DNA from: Gallionella sp.
GTDB taxonomy: Bacteria; Pseudomonadota; Gammaproteobacteria; Burkholderiales; Gallionellaceae
Direction of reading: 5' to 3'
Assembly (NCBI GenBank): GCA_028714075.1
Contig: JAQTMZ010000014.1
Coordinates: forward strand, 1 to 61,096
DNA: 61,096 nucleotides
This document shows, in pieces, positions 51,943 through 60,991 of the stretch (its first letter is position 1; every line of letters starts with the position of its first letter). The notes under the pieces are model-generated. The model did no database searches. It saw only the letters and a program-made list of their open reading frames with translations, and was not told the DNA's origin. The translations under genes were made by a program, and so were the position numbers.

Positions 51943-52126
51943 TTAGGGCCGGGTTGATGAATCCCGTAGCGGGTCATTGCCCGCCGTTCGCCAAGTTCCG
52001 GCGCTTGGCGGTTGCAGCATCGCTAGCTGCCTTCCATAAAGCAGTCGTTGGAATTTTGCGTTTGGGAAACTTGCGCGGGCTGCCCGGAAGCCGCCGGCAA
52101 AGGGTCGCAGCGGCTCCGCTAGTCCG

Positions 52127-53014
52127 TCAGCTTTCGAGTAGCGTATGGTCGATTACCAGCTCGGCCATGCGGCAGCAGTTCTTTCCGGCTTGCTTGGCCG
52201 CATACATTGCGGCATCGGCAATTTTTACCAACTGATCCGGCGTTTCCCCGTTATTCGGGTAAAGGGAAATGCCAATGCTGACGCTTACCGAGCAATTTTT
52301 CCCATTGAGCAGGAACGGGCTATCGATGGCGTCGATAATTTTTCTGGCCACGCGATCTATGCTTTCCGGCGTTCTGCCGTTGCAGAGAATCACCGTAAAC
52401 TCGTCGCCGCCCATGCGCGCAACCGTATCCGAGTCGCGTATACATGCCGTGATCCGTTTGGCGGCCTCGCGTAAAAGCTCATCGCCGGTATCATGCCCCA
52501 GCGTATCGTTGACGAGCTTGAAACCGTCGAGGTCCAGGTACAGGATGCCGATCAACTCGTTGTCCCGGCCAGCCCTTGCAATGGCCTGGTTGAGGCGATC
52601 ATAAAACAGGGTGCGGTTGGGCAGTTTCGTCAGGGCGTCATGATGGGCAAGATGAAGCACTTGTTCGTTGGTTTTCTTGAGGCGTGTAATTATTTTCCAA
52701 AGGAAACGCGCCTGAAAACCGCCAATAACATTCTTGTTGCCCAGCTGAGCCTCGGCATAGGCGGTGACATTTTCATCGGCGGACAGGTTCAACGCCAAAC
52801 AAGGGCGGCATGCCGTTATTGCTGCATCGATATCAGTAAAATTCGGGATGCCGTTTTTTGCCGCAATCGCCATAGCCGGCGCCAGCGGGTTTACATCCAT
52901 TATGCCGACGATGCTGAGCTGGGGATCTTTCAGAAAAAGCTCGAGCATTGCCGTGCCGCCTCGTCCTGCGCCGATTACCAGTATTCTCTGGATGCTTGTG
53001 GTTCTTTCTGCCAT
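52127..53014 (-). CDS. Diguanylate cyclase with N-terminal Rossmann domain
   Basis: The 295-residue protein has an N-terminal nucleotide-binding Rossmann domain (about 9-110; ILVIGAGRGGTAMLE) and a C-terminal GGDEF domain (about 120-285). The active-site GGDEF is intact at 202-206. The inhibitory I-site RDSD lies five residues before it (193-196). So it should make c-di-GMP and be feedback-inhibited. The Rossmann part could sense NAD(P)H or another nucleotide. No TM helix is present. It stands alone between nod and mpl. Confidence 0.9.
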   Translation of the reverse strand: MAERTTSIQRILVIGAGRGGTAMLELFLKDPQLSIVGIMDVNPLAPAMAIAAKNGIPNFTDIDAAITACRPCLALNLSADENVTAYAEAQLGNKNVIGGFQARFLWKIITRLKKTNEQVLHLAHHDALTKLPNRTLFYDRLNQAIARAGRDNELIGILYLDLDGFKLVNDTLGHDTGDELLREAAKRITACIRDSDTVARMGGDEFTVILCNGRTPESIDRVARKIIDAIDSPFLLNGKNCSVSVSIGISLYPNNGETPDQLVKIADAAMYAAKQAGKNCCRMAELVIDHTLLES

Positions 53015-53091
53015 ATTAAATCGATGTCCTTTTGATTTTGTGTTTTGTCTGCGGAAAAAATTTTACTTTCCGTTTGGTCTGTCATGCGTCC

Positions 53092-54420
53092 CTACGCCAA
53101 TTGCTTGAGCAGTTTTTCGTGTATCCCGCCGAAGCCGCCGTTGCTCATCACCAGCACATGGTCGCCCGGCTGCGCGGCGGCGGCAATTTTTTCGATCAGC
53201 GCGCCGAGGTCATCTTCAACCAACGCTTTGTTGCCGAGCGGAGCCAATGCACCGCGCGCATCCCAGCCGAGATTCCCGCCATAGCAGAACACCAGATCGG
53301 CATCCTTCAGGCTGCCGGGCAACGCATCTTTCATCACGCCCAGTTTCATCGTGTTGGAGCGCGGCTCCAGCACCGCCAGGATGCGCGCCTTGCCGATCTT
53401 GTGGCGCAAGCCGCCGAGGGTGGTGTCGATGGCGGTGGGATGGTGCGCAAAGTCGTCGTATACGGTGATGCCGTTCACCACGCCGCGCACTTCCATGCGG
53501 CGCTTCACATTTTTGAATTCGCTTAACGCGGCAAGGCCTTGCGCAACCGGCACGCCGGCATGGCGTGCGGCGGCCAGCGCGGCCAGCGCGTTCATGCGAT
53601 TGTGCTCGCCGAGCAAGTCCCATGCGAGCGTGCCTTGCGCTTCACCGTTCAGCGTCACGCGGTCATTTGCGTCGATGTTCCAACCCTCGTTGTTGCCGAA
53701 TTTTTCCGTTGGCGTCCAGCAGCCGCGCTGCAACACGCGCCGTAGCGATTTTTCGCGCCCGTTGCACACGATGAGGCCGTTGCCCGGCACGGTGCGCACC
53801 AGATGATGGAACTGCGTCTCTATCGCCGCGAGGTCGGCGAAGATGTCGGCGTGGTCGAATTCCAGGTTGTTGAGGATCGCGGTGCGCGGGTGGTAATGCA
53901 CAAATTTGGAGCGCTTGTCGAAGAAGGCGGTGTCGTATTCATCCGCTTCGATGACGAAGAAGGGCGAGTCGGTCAGCCTTGCCGAGATACCGAAATTCTC
54001 CGGTACGCCGCCGATCAAAAAGCCCGGGGTCAACTGCGCATATTCCAGTATCCACGCCAGCATCGCGCTGGTGCTGGTCTTGCCGTGCGTGCCCGCCACG
54101 CCCAGCACCCACTTATCGTGCAGGATAGTCTGCGCCAGCCATTGCGGGCCGGAGGTGTAGGGCAGGTTGCGGTTGAGGATTTCCTCCATCAGCGGATTGC
54201 CGCGCGACACCACGTTGCCGATGACAAACATATCCGGTTTGAGGTTGATCTGCTCCGCGCCGAAGCCCTCGATCAGCTCGATGCCCTGCGCCTCCAGTTG
54301 CGTGCTCATCGGCGGATAGACGTTGGCATCGCAGCCGGTCACGCGATGCCCGGCCTGTTTGGCGAGCGCCGCGATGCCGCCCATGAAAGTGCCGCAGATG
54401 CCTAAGATGTGAATATGCAT
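53092..54420 (-). CDS. mpl: UDP-N-acetylmuramate:tripeptide ligase Mpl
   Basis: The protein has 442 residues from ATG 54420 (MHIHILGICGTFMGG). The Mur ligase ATP site GTHGKTST (about 110-117), the EADEYDTAFFD motif and LGEHNRMNA are present. Mpl reuses the tripeptide freed by murein turnover by attaching it to UDP-MurNAc. A longer start upstream lies in a palindromic repeat and was rejected. Confidence 0.96.
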   Translation of the reverse strand: MHIHILGICGTFMGGIAALAKQAGHRVTGCDANVYPPMSTQLEAQGIELIEGFGAEQINLKPDMFVIGNVVSRGNPLMEEILNRNLPYTSGPQWLAQTILHDKWVLGVAGTHGKTSTSAMLAWILEYAQLTPGFLIGGVPENFGISARLTDSPFFVIEADEYDTAFFDKRSKFVHYHPRTAILNNLEFDHADIFADLAAIETQFHHLVRTVPGNGLIVCNGREKSLRRVLQRGCWTPTEKFGNNEGWNIDANDRVTLNGEAQGTLAWDLLGEHNRMNALAALAAARHAGVPVAQGLAALSEFKNVKRRMEVRGVVNGITVYDDFAHHPTAIDTTLGGLRHKIGKARILAVLEPRSNTMKLGVMKDALPGSLKDADLVFCYGGNLGWDARGALAPLGNKALVEDDLGALIEKIAAAAQPGDHVLVMSNGGFGGIHEKLLKQLA

Positions 54421-54443
54421 TTCTTGCCCTGTTTCAATAACGC

Positions 54444-54505
54444 CCTCTCCCACCCTGTCGGACACCCTCTCCCGCTTGCGGGAGAGGGGAAGGGGAGAGG
54501 GTGAA
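54444..54505. repeat. REP-like palindrome upstream of mpl
   Basis: CCCTCTCCCGC, TT and GCGGGAGAGGG form a perfect 11-bp stem (54465-54488), flanked by further CCCTCTCC and GGAGAGGG arms. It lies between mpl and the DUF486 gene. A degenerate relative lies inside the RND pump gene. Confidence 0.85.
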
Positions 54506-54513
54506 CGGTTTCT

Positions 54514-54870
54514 CTAAGCCCGAAAAATAAAATACACCGCGCCCATCAGGCACACTGCGGCATACAAATAATCCATCCTGAGCGGCTGCTGCATGTACCA
54601 GATGGAGAACGGGATGAACACCGACAGCGTGATGACTTCTTGCAGGATTTTCAACTGCGCCAGATTCAGCGTGCCGTAGCCGATACGGTTTGCCGGTACC
54701 TGCAGCATGTATTCAAACAGCGCGATGCCCCAGCTGATCAGCGCGGCGATGTACCAGGGCGACTGGCCGAGATTCTTGAGATGGCCATACCACGCGAACG
54801 TCATGAATATGTTGGAGCCGACCAGCAGCAGCGTGGTCAGCATCAGCGGGTGGTTGAGCGGCAGGTTCAT
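54514..54870 (-). CDS. DUF486 small membrane protein
   Basis: This 118-residue protein has four TM helices and the DUF486 features FMTFAWYGHLK and SWGIALFEYMLQVPANRIGY. ATG 54870 was chosen over a TTG two codons upstream. The family resembles small multidrug-type transporters in size, but no substrate is known. Confidence 0.88.
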   Translation of the reverse strand: MNLPLNHPLMLTTLLLVGSNIFMTFAWYGHLKNLGQSPWYIAALISWGIALFEYMLQVPANRIGYGTLNLAQLKILQEVITLSVFIPFSIWYMQQPLRMDYLYAAVCLMGAVYFIFRA

Positions 54871-54946
54871 CGGCAATTAAAAGTCGTTATTTGCAGATCA
54901 AATCAACTTTTTGGCTAGCGTTTGAATCTGTATCATCTGTGGAAAT

Positions 54947-55402
54947 CTATCTGACGCCCAGCAACTCGACATCGAACACCAGCGCCGTATTCGGCGGAAT
55001 CACACCTCTCGCGCCGACCGGGCCATAGCCCAGATGTGCGGGGATGATCAGCGTGCGCTGCCCGCCCACCTTCATGCCTTCGACCCCCTGATCCCAGCCC
55101 TTGATGACGCGCCCCGCGCCGAGCGGAAAATCGAACGGTTGTCCGCGGTCGCGCGAACTGTCGAATTTGTTGCCATGATGACCCGGCGCGGTTTCATCGT
55201 ACAGCCAGCCGGTGTAATGCACCGACACCTTCTTGCCAGCCGTTGCCAGCTCTCCTTCGCCCAGCTTGTTGTCGGTTTTTACCAGTTCCGCTACTTGGTT
55301 CACTACCTTTGGTGTCGCGGTCTGGCCGGTGCATGCGGTGGTCGAAAACATGCCGGCAGCCAACAGCAAAGCCAGCGGGAAAAACAGGGTGCGTTTCATC
55401 AT
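54947..55402 (-). CDS. Periplasmic FKBP-type peptidyl-prolyl isomerase
   Basis: The 151-residue protein has a signal peptide (MMKRTLFFPLALLLAAGMFSTTAC; Cys24 may be lipidated but the lipobox is weak) and one FKBP domain with VSVHYTGWLYDETAPG, RVIKGWDQGVEGMKVGGQR and the closing FDVELLGV. It speeds proline isomerisation in the cell envelope. A small conserved gene follows divergently in order but on the same strand. Confidence 0.93.
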   Translation of the reverse strand: MMKRTLFFPLALLLAAGMFSTTACTGQTATPKVVNQVAELVKTDNKLGEGELATAGKKVSVHYTGWLYDETAPGHHGNKFDSSRDRGQPFDFPLGAGRVIKGWDQGVEGMKVGGQRTLIIPAHLGYGPVGARGVIPPNTALVFDVELLGVR

Positions 55403-55475
55403 TGCGATACCTCAAAAGATGTGTTGATAGTTTGATAAATGTTTGCGGCAGATTGTTGGGCGGGATAAAACACCT

Positions 55476-55697
55476 TCAACTCTGCGGCGGATAAGGGTTG
55501 GCCAGGCTGTCGAGCAGCTCGGCCAGCACGATACGGAATTGCTGCTCGTCGCAACCCATCAGCACCGCGTCCTCCAGTGCGTCCTGGCAGATCTGGCGGA
55601 TTTCATCGAGGTTCTCGCGCAGCACCTTGTTCTTTTCCACGCAGGCGATGACTTCGCCTTTGGGGGAACGCCAGATGATGGTCGTGTCGTGCGCCAT
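55476..55697 (-). CDS. Conserved 73-residue protein of unknown function
   Basis: ATG 55697 opens a frame of 73 residues (HDTTIIWRSPKGEVIACVEK at the start) five bases downstream of dcd, so it is probably in the same operon. A much longer reading frame on the same strand passes through dcd in another phase and is not credible. I recall small proteins like this in betaproteobacteria beside dcd. The function is unknown. Confidence 0.75.
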   Translation of the reverse strand: MAHDTTIIWRSPKGEVIACVEKNKVLRENLDEIRQICQDALEDAVLMGCDEQQFRIVLAELLDSLANPYPPQS

Positions 55698-55702
55698 GGT
55701 GG

Positions 55703-56269
55703 TTACATCTTGGGCAGCGTCACGCCTACCTGCCCTTGGTATTTGCCGCCGCGATCCTTGTAGGAAGTTTCGCAAACTTCGTCGCTCTCGAAAAACAGCA
55801 CCTGCGCCACGCCCTCGTTGGCGTAAATTTTGGCGGGCAGCGGCGTGGTGTTGGAAAACTCCAGCGTGACATAGCCTTCCCATTCCGGCTCGAACGGCGT
55901 CACGTTGACGATGATGCCGCAGCGCGCATAAGTGGATTTGCCGAGGCAGATGGTCAGCACGCTGCGCGGGATGCGGAAGTATTCGATGGTGCGCGCCAAG
56001 GCGAACGAGTTGGGCGGGATGATGCAGTAATCGGCTTTCACCTCGACGAAGGAATTGGGGTCGAAGTTCTTCGGGTCGACGATGGTGCTGTTGATGTTGG
56101 TGAACAGCTTGAATTCGTCGGAGCAGCGGATGTCGTAGCCGTAGCTGGACGTGCCGTAGGACACGATGCGCCGCCCGTCCTGCTCCTTCACCTGATTCGG
56201 CTCGAACGGCTCGATCATGCCGTGCTGCTCCGCCATGCGGCGTATCCATTTGTCTGATTTGATGCTCAT
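55703..56269 (-). CDS. dcd: dCTP deaminase
   Basis: The 188-residue enzyme makes dUTP from dCTP for thymidylate synthesis. Motifs are [15 protein letters not shown], the [10 protein letters not shown] phosphate site and [18 protein letters not shown], which has the catalytic Glu. It is divergent to metG, with 106 bases between the starts. Confidence 0.97.
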   Translation of the reverse strand: MSIKSDKWIRRMAEQHGMIEPFEPNQVKEQDGRRIVSYGTSSYGYDIRCSDEFKLFTNINSTIVDPKNFDPNSFVEVKADYCIIPPNSFALARTIEYFRIPRSVLTICLGKSTYARCGIIVNVTPFEPEWEGYVTLEFSNTTPLPAKIYANEGVAQVLFFESDEVCETSYKDRGGKYQGQVGVTLPKM

Positions 56270-56375
56270 TACGCTTCCTTAGGTGTTTTTTTGCAGCCGC
56301 AATTTTAACCAATTCGCCGCCATTGCGCGCAGATTTGCTAAAATCCGCGCCTTACCGCATTCCGGCACGGCCACA

Positions 56376-58724
56376 ATGTCCAACAGAAAAATCCTCGTCA
56401 CCTCCGCGCTGCCCTACGCCAACGGCAGCATCCACCTCGGTCATCTGGTCGAATACATCCAGACCGACATCTGGGTGCGCTTCCAGAAGATGCAGGGCAA
56501 CGAGTGCCACTACGTGTGCGCCGACGATACCCACGGCACCCCGATCATGCTGCGCGCCGAGAAGGAGGGCATCACGCCGGAGCAGCTGATCGACCGCGTG
56601 TGGCATGAACACAAGGCGGACTTCGACGGTTTTCATGTCGAGTTCGACCACTACGGCAGCACCAACAGCGCCGAAACCAGGGAATGCGCGGAGGATATTT
56701 ACCGCAAGCTGAAAGCGGCCAATTTGATCGAGGTGCGCTCGGTCGAGCAATTCTACGACCCGGTCAAGAACATGTTCCTGCCGGATCGCTTCATCAAGGG
56801 CGAATGCCCCAAGTGCCACGCCAAGGATCAATACGGCGACAACTGCGAGGCGTGCGGCGCCACCTACGCGCCCATCGAGCTGATCAACCCATATTCCGCC
56901 GTATCCGGCGCGCAACCGGAACGGCGCAATTCCGACCATTATTTCTTCAAGCTCTCCGATCTGCGCTGCCAGGAATTCCTGCGCAAATGGACGCGCAGTG
57001 AAACGCTGCAACCCGAAGCCGCCAACAAGATGCAGGAATGGTTGGGTGCCGAAAGCGATAACAAATTGTCCGACTGGGATATCTCGCGCGACGCGCCTTA
57101 TTTTGGCTTCAAGATTCCCGGCACGGAGGATAAATATTTCTACGTGTGGCTGGATGCACCGGTCGGCTACATGGGCAGCTTCAAACAACTGTGTAATAAA
57201 TCAGCCCCAACCCTCCCCAACCCTCCCTTGTCAGGGAGGGAGCCGAATGCTCCTCCCCTGACAAGGGGAGGCCGGGAGGGGTTTCTGCCCTTGAACTTCG
57301 ACGAATTCTGGAAGCCCGATTCCAACACCGAGCTGTATCACTTCATCGGCAAGGATATTTTATATTTCCACGCGCTGTTCTGGCCCGCGATGCTGCAACA
57401 CGCCGGTTTCCGCACCCCGACCAAACTGTTCGCGCACGGCTTCCTCACCGTCAACGGCGAGAAAATGAGCAAGTCGCGCGGCACCTTCATCACCGCCGAC
57501 AGCTACCTCAAACAGGGGCTCAACCCGGAATACCTGCGCTACTACTATGCGGCCAAGCTTAACGGCACGATGGAAGACCTCGACCTGAGCCTGGAAGATT
57601 TTGTCGCGAAGGTGAACAGCGATTTGATTGGGAAGTACGTCAATATTGCTGCCAGGTGCGCAGGATTTATCACGAAGCGATTTGGCGGCAGATTAGGTCA
57701 TATGAGCGCTGTAGATATTGATGCTCTTCGTACAGTCAAATATGGACCCCATCCAGGGGGGGCTGGTCAAGCTATAACTCAAGCAGAGGCCGCTCTTTAT
57801 TGGGCGGGGATAGGACAAAAAATTGAGGGTGCGCGCGAGACCATATTTGCATCTCGTGACAAAATTACGGAGTTTTATGAGGCTCGTGATTACAGCAAAG
57901 CTATTCGCGCAGTGATGCAATTAACAGAAGTGGCTAATGCGTATGTAAATCATTTCAAACCTTGGGAATTGGCCAAGTCAGAAGATGCGGATGACCAAAC
58001 GCGTCTTCATGAAGTGTGTACAACTGCGTTAAATATGTTCAAGGCTATATCAACGTATCTGTCACCCATACTGCCTGTTACGGCCTCTAAGGTTGGTGAA
58101 TTCTTGAATGCCGATGTTCAGACATGGGACTCACTCCATCTTGATCTTCTTGATCATCGCATCAACGAATATAAACACCTGATGACTCGCATAGACCAAA
58201 AACAAATAGACGCCATGATCGAAGCCAACAAAGAATCCCTCGTGCCGCCGCCATCCCCCGCCCGTCATGCCGAGGCGCAGCAACATGCAACCTCTGGTGG
58301 AACTACTGGCCACTCGACTGGGTCAGAGCAAAGCGCTGCCCAAGCTGGGGGTAATTCCATGAAGGGCGAGGGGGCAAATATCGGAGCTATCGCGCCGATT
58401 ATTTCGATCGACGACTTCAGCAAGATCGACCTGCGCGTGGCGAAGATCGTCAACGCCGAGCATGTGGAAGGTGCGGAGAAGCTGCTCAAGCTGACGTTGG
58501 ACATTGGCGAGGAAAAGCCGCGCACGGTGTTCGCGGGCATCAAGTCGGTTTACGACCCGGAAAAATTGAAGGGGCGCATGACGGTGATGGTCGCCAATCT
58601 CGCGCCGCGCAAGATGAAGTTCGGCATGTCGGAAGGCATGGTGCTGGCGGCTTCCGGCGATGCACCCGGCCTGTTCATCCTTAGCCCGGACGACGGCGCG
58701 CAGCCCGGAATGAAAATTAAATAA
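56376..58724 (+). CDS. metG: Methionyl-tRNA synthetase
   Basis: The 782-residue class I synthetase starts at ATG 56376 ([17 protein letters not shown]). HLGH is at residues 20-23, the zinc knuckle CPKC...CEAC around 146-165, and KMSKS at 363-367. The C-terminal Trbp111-like tRNA-binding domain (about 680-782) is intact. Residues about 275-306 ([23 protein letters not shown]) are an insertion coded by a palindromic repeat. The anticodon-binding domain (about 412-620) is coded by clearly A+T-richer DNA than both flanks. A Ser/Thr/Gly/Ala-rich linker joins the last domain. Confidence 0.96.
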   Translation: MSNRKILVTSALPYANGSIHLGHLVEYIQTDIWVRFQKMQGNECHYVCADDTHGTPIMLRAEKEGITPEQLIDRVWHEHKADFDGFHVEFDHYGSTNSAETRECAEDIYRKLKAANLIEVRSVEQFYDPVKNMFLPDRFIKGECPKCHAKDQYGDNCEACGATYAPIELINPYSAVSGAQPERRNSDHYFFKLSDLRCQEFLRKWTRSETLQPEAANKMQEWLGAESDNKLSDWDISRDAPYFGFKIPGTEDKYFYVWLDAPVGYMGSFKQLCNKSAPTLPNPPLSGREPNAPPLTRGGREGFLPLNFDEFWKPDSNTELYHFIGKDILYFHALFWPAMLQHAGFRTPTKLFAHGFLTVNGEKMSKSRGTFITADSYLKQGLNPEYLRYYYAAKLNGTMEDLDLSLEDFVAKVNSDLIGKYVNIAARCAGFITKRFGGRLGHMSAVDIDALRTVKYGPHPGGAGQAITQAEAALYWAGIGQKIEGARETIFASRDKITEFYEARDYSKAIRAVMQLTEVANAYVNHFKPWELAKSEDADDQTRLHEVCTTALNMFKAISTYLSPILPVTASKVGEFLNADVQTWDSLHLDLLDHRINEYKHLMTRIDQKQIDAMIEANKESLVPPPSPARHAEAQQHATSGGTTGHSTGSEQSAAQAGGNSMKGEGANIGAIAPIISIDDFSKIDLRVAKIVNAEHVEGAEKLLKLTLDIGEEKPRTVFAGIKSVYDPEKLKGRMTVMVANLAPRKMKFGMSEGMVLAASGDAPGLFILSPDDGAQPGMKIK
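57205..57284. repeat. Palindromic element inserted in frame in metG
   Basis: CCCTCCCTTGTCAGGGAGGG and CTCCCCTGACAAGGGGAG form two nested hairpins flanked by CCCAACCCTCCC and GGGAGGGG arms. The element lies between LCNK and FDEFW of MetG, where E. coli has only about six residues. It adds about 26 residues and keeps the frame. Confidence 0.85.
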
Positions 58725-58739
58725 TCATGGAGAATACGG

Positions 58740-58952
58740 ATGGCGTTATCAATTACTGAAGCTTGTATCAATTGCGGTATTTGCGAGGCTGAATGCCCGG
58801 TTGGTGCGATATCCGCAGGGGATGAATATTTTGTCATCGATCCCGACAAATGTAATGAGTGCGTGGGCTACTTCGATCAACCCCGTTGTGTTGCGGTAGG
58901 CCCGGTGGATTGTTTTCTGGATGCCAACGGCAATGAATTTCGTTTGAAATGA
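58740..58952 (+). CDS. Ferredoxin (2[4Fe-4S]-like) with one ligand replaced
   Basis: This 70-residue protein resembles the YfhL-type ferredoxins. Cluster I has CINCGICEAECP intact. The second motif reads CNEC, eight residues, then CVAVGP: the fourth ligand, which I expect as CVAVCP, is Gly (GGC for TGC, one base change). A further Cys follows four residues later (VDC). The C-terminus is also shorter than usual. GGAGAATACGG precedes the ATG, and it lies 15 bases after metG. Confidence 0.88.
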   Translation: MALSITEACINCGICEAECPVGAISAGDEYFVIDPDKCNECVGYFDQPRCVAVGPVDCFLDANGNEFRLK

Positions 58953-59043
58953 ACCCGGGGCGCTACCCGAAAGACAAGCTTTTTAGGCCCCCTGTTCCTG
59001 TATTGTCGTAGTGCTTTAATGCAATAAATCAATAAGTTGCCAG

Positions 59044-59136
<93 letters not shown>

Positions 59137-59189
59137 CGATGGCGGCGCGCATTTTACCAGACCGCCCCAATTTCGTGCAGAATGTTCAC

Positions 59190-60575
59190 ATGTGGAACGC
59201 GACACGACGCTTGCGAACGGTATTAGCCGGATTAAGCCTGCTGTTGGCTGCCTGCGGCCAGCAACTTCCGGCGTGGAACGCCGGCAAGCTGGTGGTTATC
59301 GTGCCTGAAACCGCGCATGGTGCGGAGGCGGAATTCGAGCGCGAGCTGGCGCAATTGTTCGCCGGGCGATTGAATGCCGCGCTTAAGACAATCCCGATGC
59401 CGCAAGATGAGATCGATGTTGCGTTACGCAAACACAAGGCGCACTTGGCCGCCGCCTCGCTGCGCAGCGGAGCCAGCGTTGCCGCGCTACGCTTCGGCCC
59501 CAGTTATCAGAGTGTGCGCGAGTTGGTGGTATGCAACCGCGACAACAAGCCCCCCAAAAAACTTGCCGATCTGGCGGGAATAAAGCTGGCAGTAGTGGCC
59601 GGTTCGGCTCAGGAAACGGCACTGCGCGAGGCGCAGGGAAGGTTGCCTGCGCTGCAATGGCAGGCCCGCCAAAATCTTACCGCACAGGATTTGCTGACGG
59701 AGGTCGCCGAAGGCGGGCTGGATTGCGCGGCAGCCAACGAATTGCAGTTCGCCGATGCGCGTAACTACGCCCCCAATCTGGTCGCTGCCCTTGATGTTGC
59801 CCAGCCTTCCAAACTCGCATGGGGGTTTCCCGATGATGTCGATCCCAATCTGCTCAAGCAGGTAGAAGTCTTTTTTGCCGACATCCGGCAAGATGGCACA
59901 CTGCGCCGCCTGCTGGACCGCTACTATGGGCATAGCGAGCGGCTAGGTACGATGGATGCCGCCACGTTTATCAGCCGCCGCAATACCGTGCTGCCGCACT
60001 ACCGGCACTTGTTCGAGGAGGCCGCCACACTCACCGGCGTGGACTGGCAATTGTTGGCCGCATTGGCTTACCAGGAATCGCAATGGGATCCTCTCGCGAC
60101 CTCTTCCACCAACGTGCGCGGCATGATGATGCTGACCGAGGACACCGCCGACCGGATGAAGGTCAATAACCGGCTCGACGCGCGCGAAAGCATCATCGCC
60201 GGCGCGAAATATCTGGTGCTGCTCAAGGAGCAAATGCCCGACCGCATTCCGGAACCGGATCGTACCTGGCTGGCGCTGGCCGCCTACAATCAGGGTTATG
60301 GCCATCTGGAAGACGCGCGCATCTTGACCAAGCGCGCCGGGCTGAACCCGGACAGTTGGGCGGATGTGAAAAAATGGATGCCGCTGTTGAATCGTCCGGG
60401 ATATTACGAAACGCTCAAGCACGGCTATGCGCGCGGCGGGGAGGCGGTTATTCTGACGGAAAGTATCCGCAGCTACTACGATATGCTCAAGCGACTGGAG
60501 TCAGACAGCACATCAAGCGATTCAGGCTCAATCTCATATCGTCTGGGCGACCTGTTTTCCCGGATCACCCGATAG
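59190..60575 (+). CDS. mltF: Membrane-bound lytic murein transglycosylase MltF
   Basis: The lipoprotein has 461 residues from ATG 59190. Lipobox LLLAAC is near residue 22. A periplasmic solute-binding-like domain (about 30-265) is followed by the lysozyme-like SLT domain (about 280-440) with AYQESQWDP, whose Glu (about 295) is catalytic, and VRGMMMLTEDTA. It cuts glycan strands of peptidoglycan. The upstream start at 59139 lies next to the tRNA gene and does not give a signal peptide. Confidence 0.94.
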   Translation: MWNATRRLRTVLAGLSLLLAACGQQLPAWNAGKLVVIVPETAHGAEAEFERELAQLFAGRLNAALKTIPMPQDEIDVALRKHKAHLAAASLRSGASVAALRFGPSYQSVRELVVCNRDNKPPKKLADLAGIKLAVVAGSAQETALREAQGRLPALQWQARQNLTAQDLLTEVAEGGLDCAAANELQFADARNYAPNLVAALDVAQPSKLAWGFPDDVDPNLLKQVEVFFADIRQDGTLRRLLDRYYGHSERLGTMDAATFISRRNTVLPHYRHLFEEAATLTGVDWQLLAALAYQESQWDPLATSSTNVRGMMMLTEDTADRMKVNNRLDARESIIAGAKYLVLLKEQMPDRIPEPDRTWLALAAYNQGYGHLEDARILTKRAGLNPDSWADVKKWMPLLNRPGYYETLKHGYARGGEAVILTESIRSYYDMLKRLESDSTSSDSGSISYRLGDLFSRITR

Positions 60576-60643
60576 GGCCATGGCTGCTTATTGAGCCTTA
60601 TGTAATTTGTGACGAATATATGGGCAGCAATCCGCGCTACACG

Positions 60644-60991
60644 TTATTTTTTGCTCCACGCCTCGTCCAGGGTCGACTGGGCTTTTTCATATTTTTTTTT
60701 GGTTTCCAGATATAGCTTCTGGGACGCAACAGTATTATTTTTCGCCTTCTCCAGCCGCTTGTTTTCTTCGGCTAATTGTTTTTTTTGCGCCTCGACAATT
60801 TGCTGCTGCCGGGCAACCTCCTGAGTGTTGGCCTCATGCGCGGCTTTTGCTTTTTCCATATCATCCCGCGCATAAGTCACGGCAGATTGCAGGACGGATA
60901 AATCCCTTGCATCGGCCGAAGCGGGAAAAATAAATCCCGCAAAAACTCCGGCGACAAACAGAAATAAACTGGCCCGTATTATTTTATGCAT
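60644..60991 (-). CDS. Small periplasmic coiled-coil protein
   Basis: The protein has 115 residues from ATG 60991, preceded by AAAGGAA. A signal peptide ends near ASADA. The mature part is one long Lys/Glu/Gln/Ala-rich coiled coil (AHEANTQEVARQQQIVEAQKKQ in parts). No family was recognised. The gene is convergent with mltF. Confidence 0.75.
   Translation of the reverse strand: MHKIIRASLFLFVAGVFAGFIFPASADARDLSVLQSAVTYARDDMEKAKAAHEANTQEVARQQQIVEAQKKQLAEENKRLEKAKNNTVASQKLYLETKKKYEKAQSTLDEAWSKK

Noticed and set aside
51989..52010. Inverted repeat CGCCAAG...CTTGGCG between nod and the GGDEF gene as a terminator
   Set aside because: The stem has 7 bp and no T-run; it could be chance or a weak hairpin of the GGDEF transcript.
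42650..52126. Integrated prophage or transposon carrying the restriction system and nod
   Set aside because: The region looks accessory, but no integrase, transposase, attachment repeat or tRNA boundary was seen.
55698..56312. Long minus-strand frame upstream of the 73-residue protein
   Set aside because: It overlaps dcd in a different phase and is His/Arg rich; dcd is certain, so the extension is a shadow.
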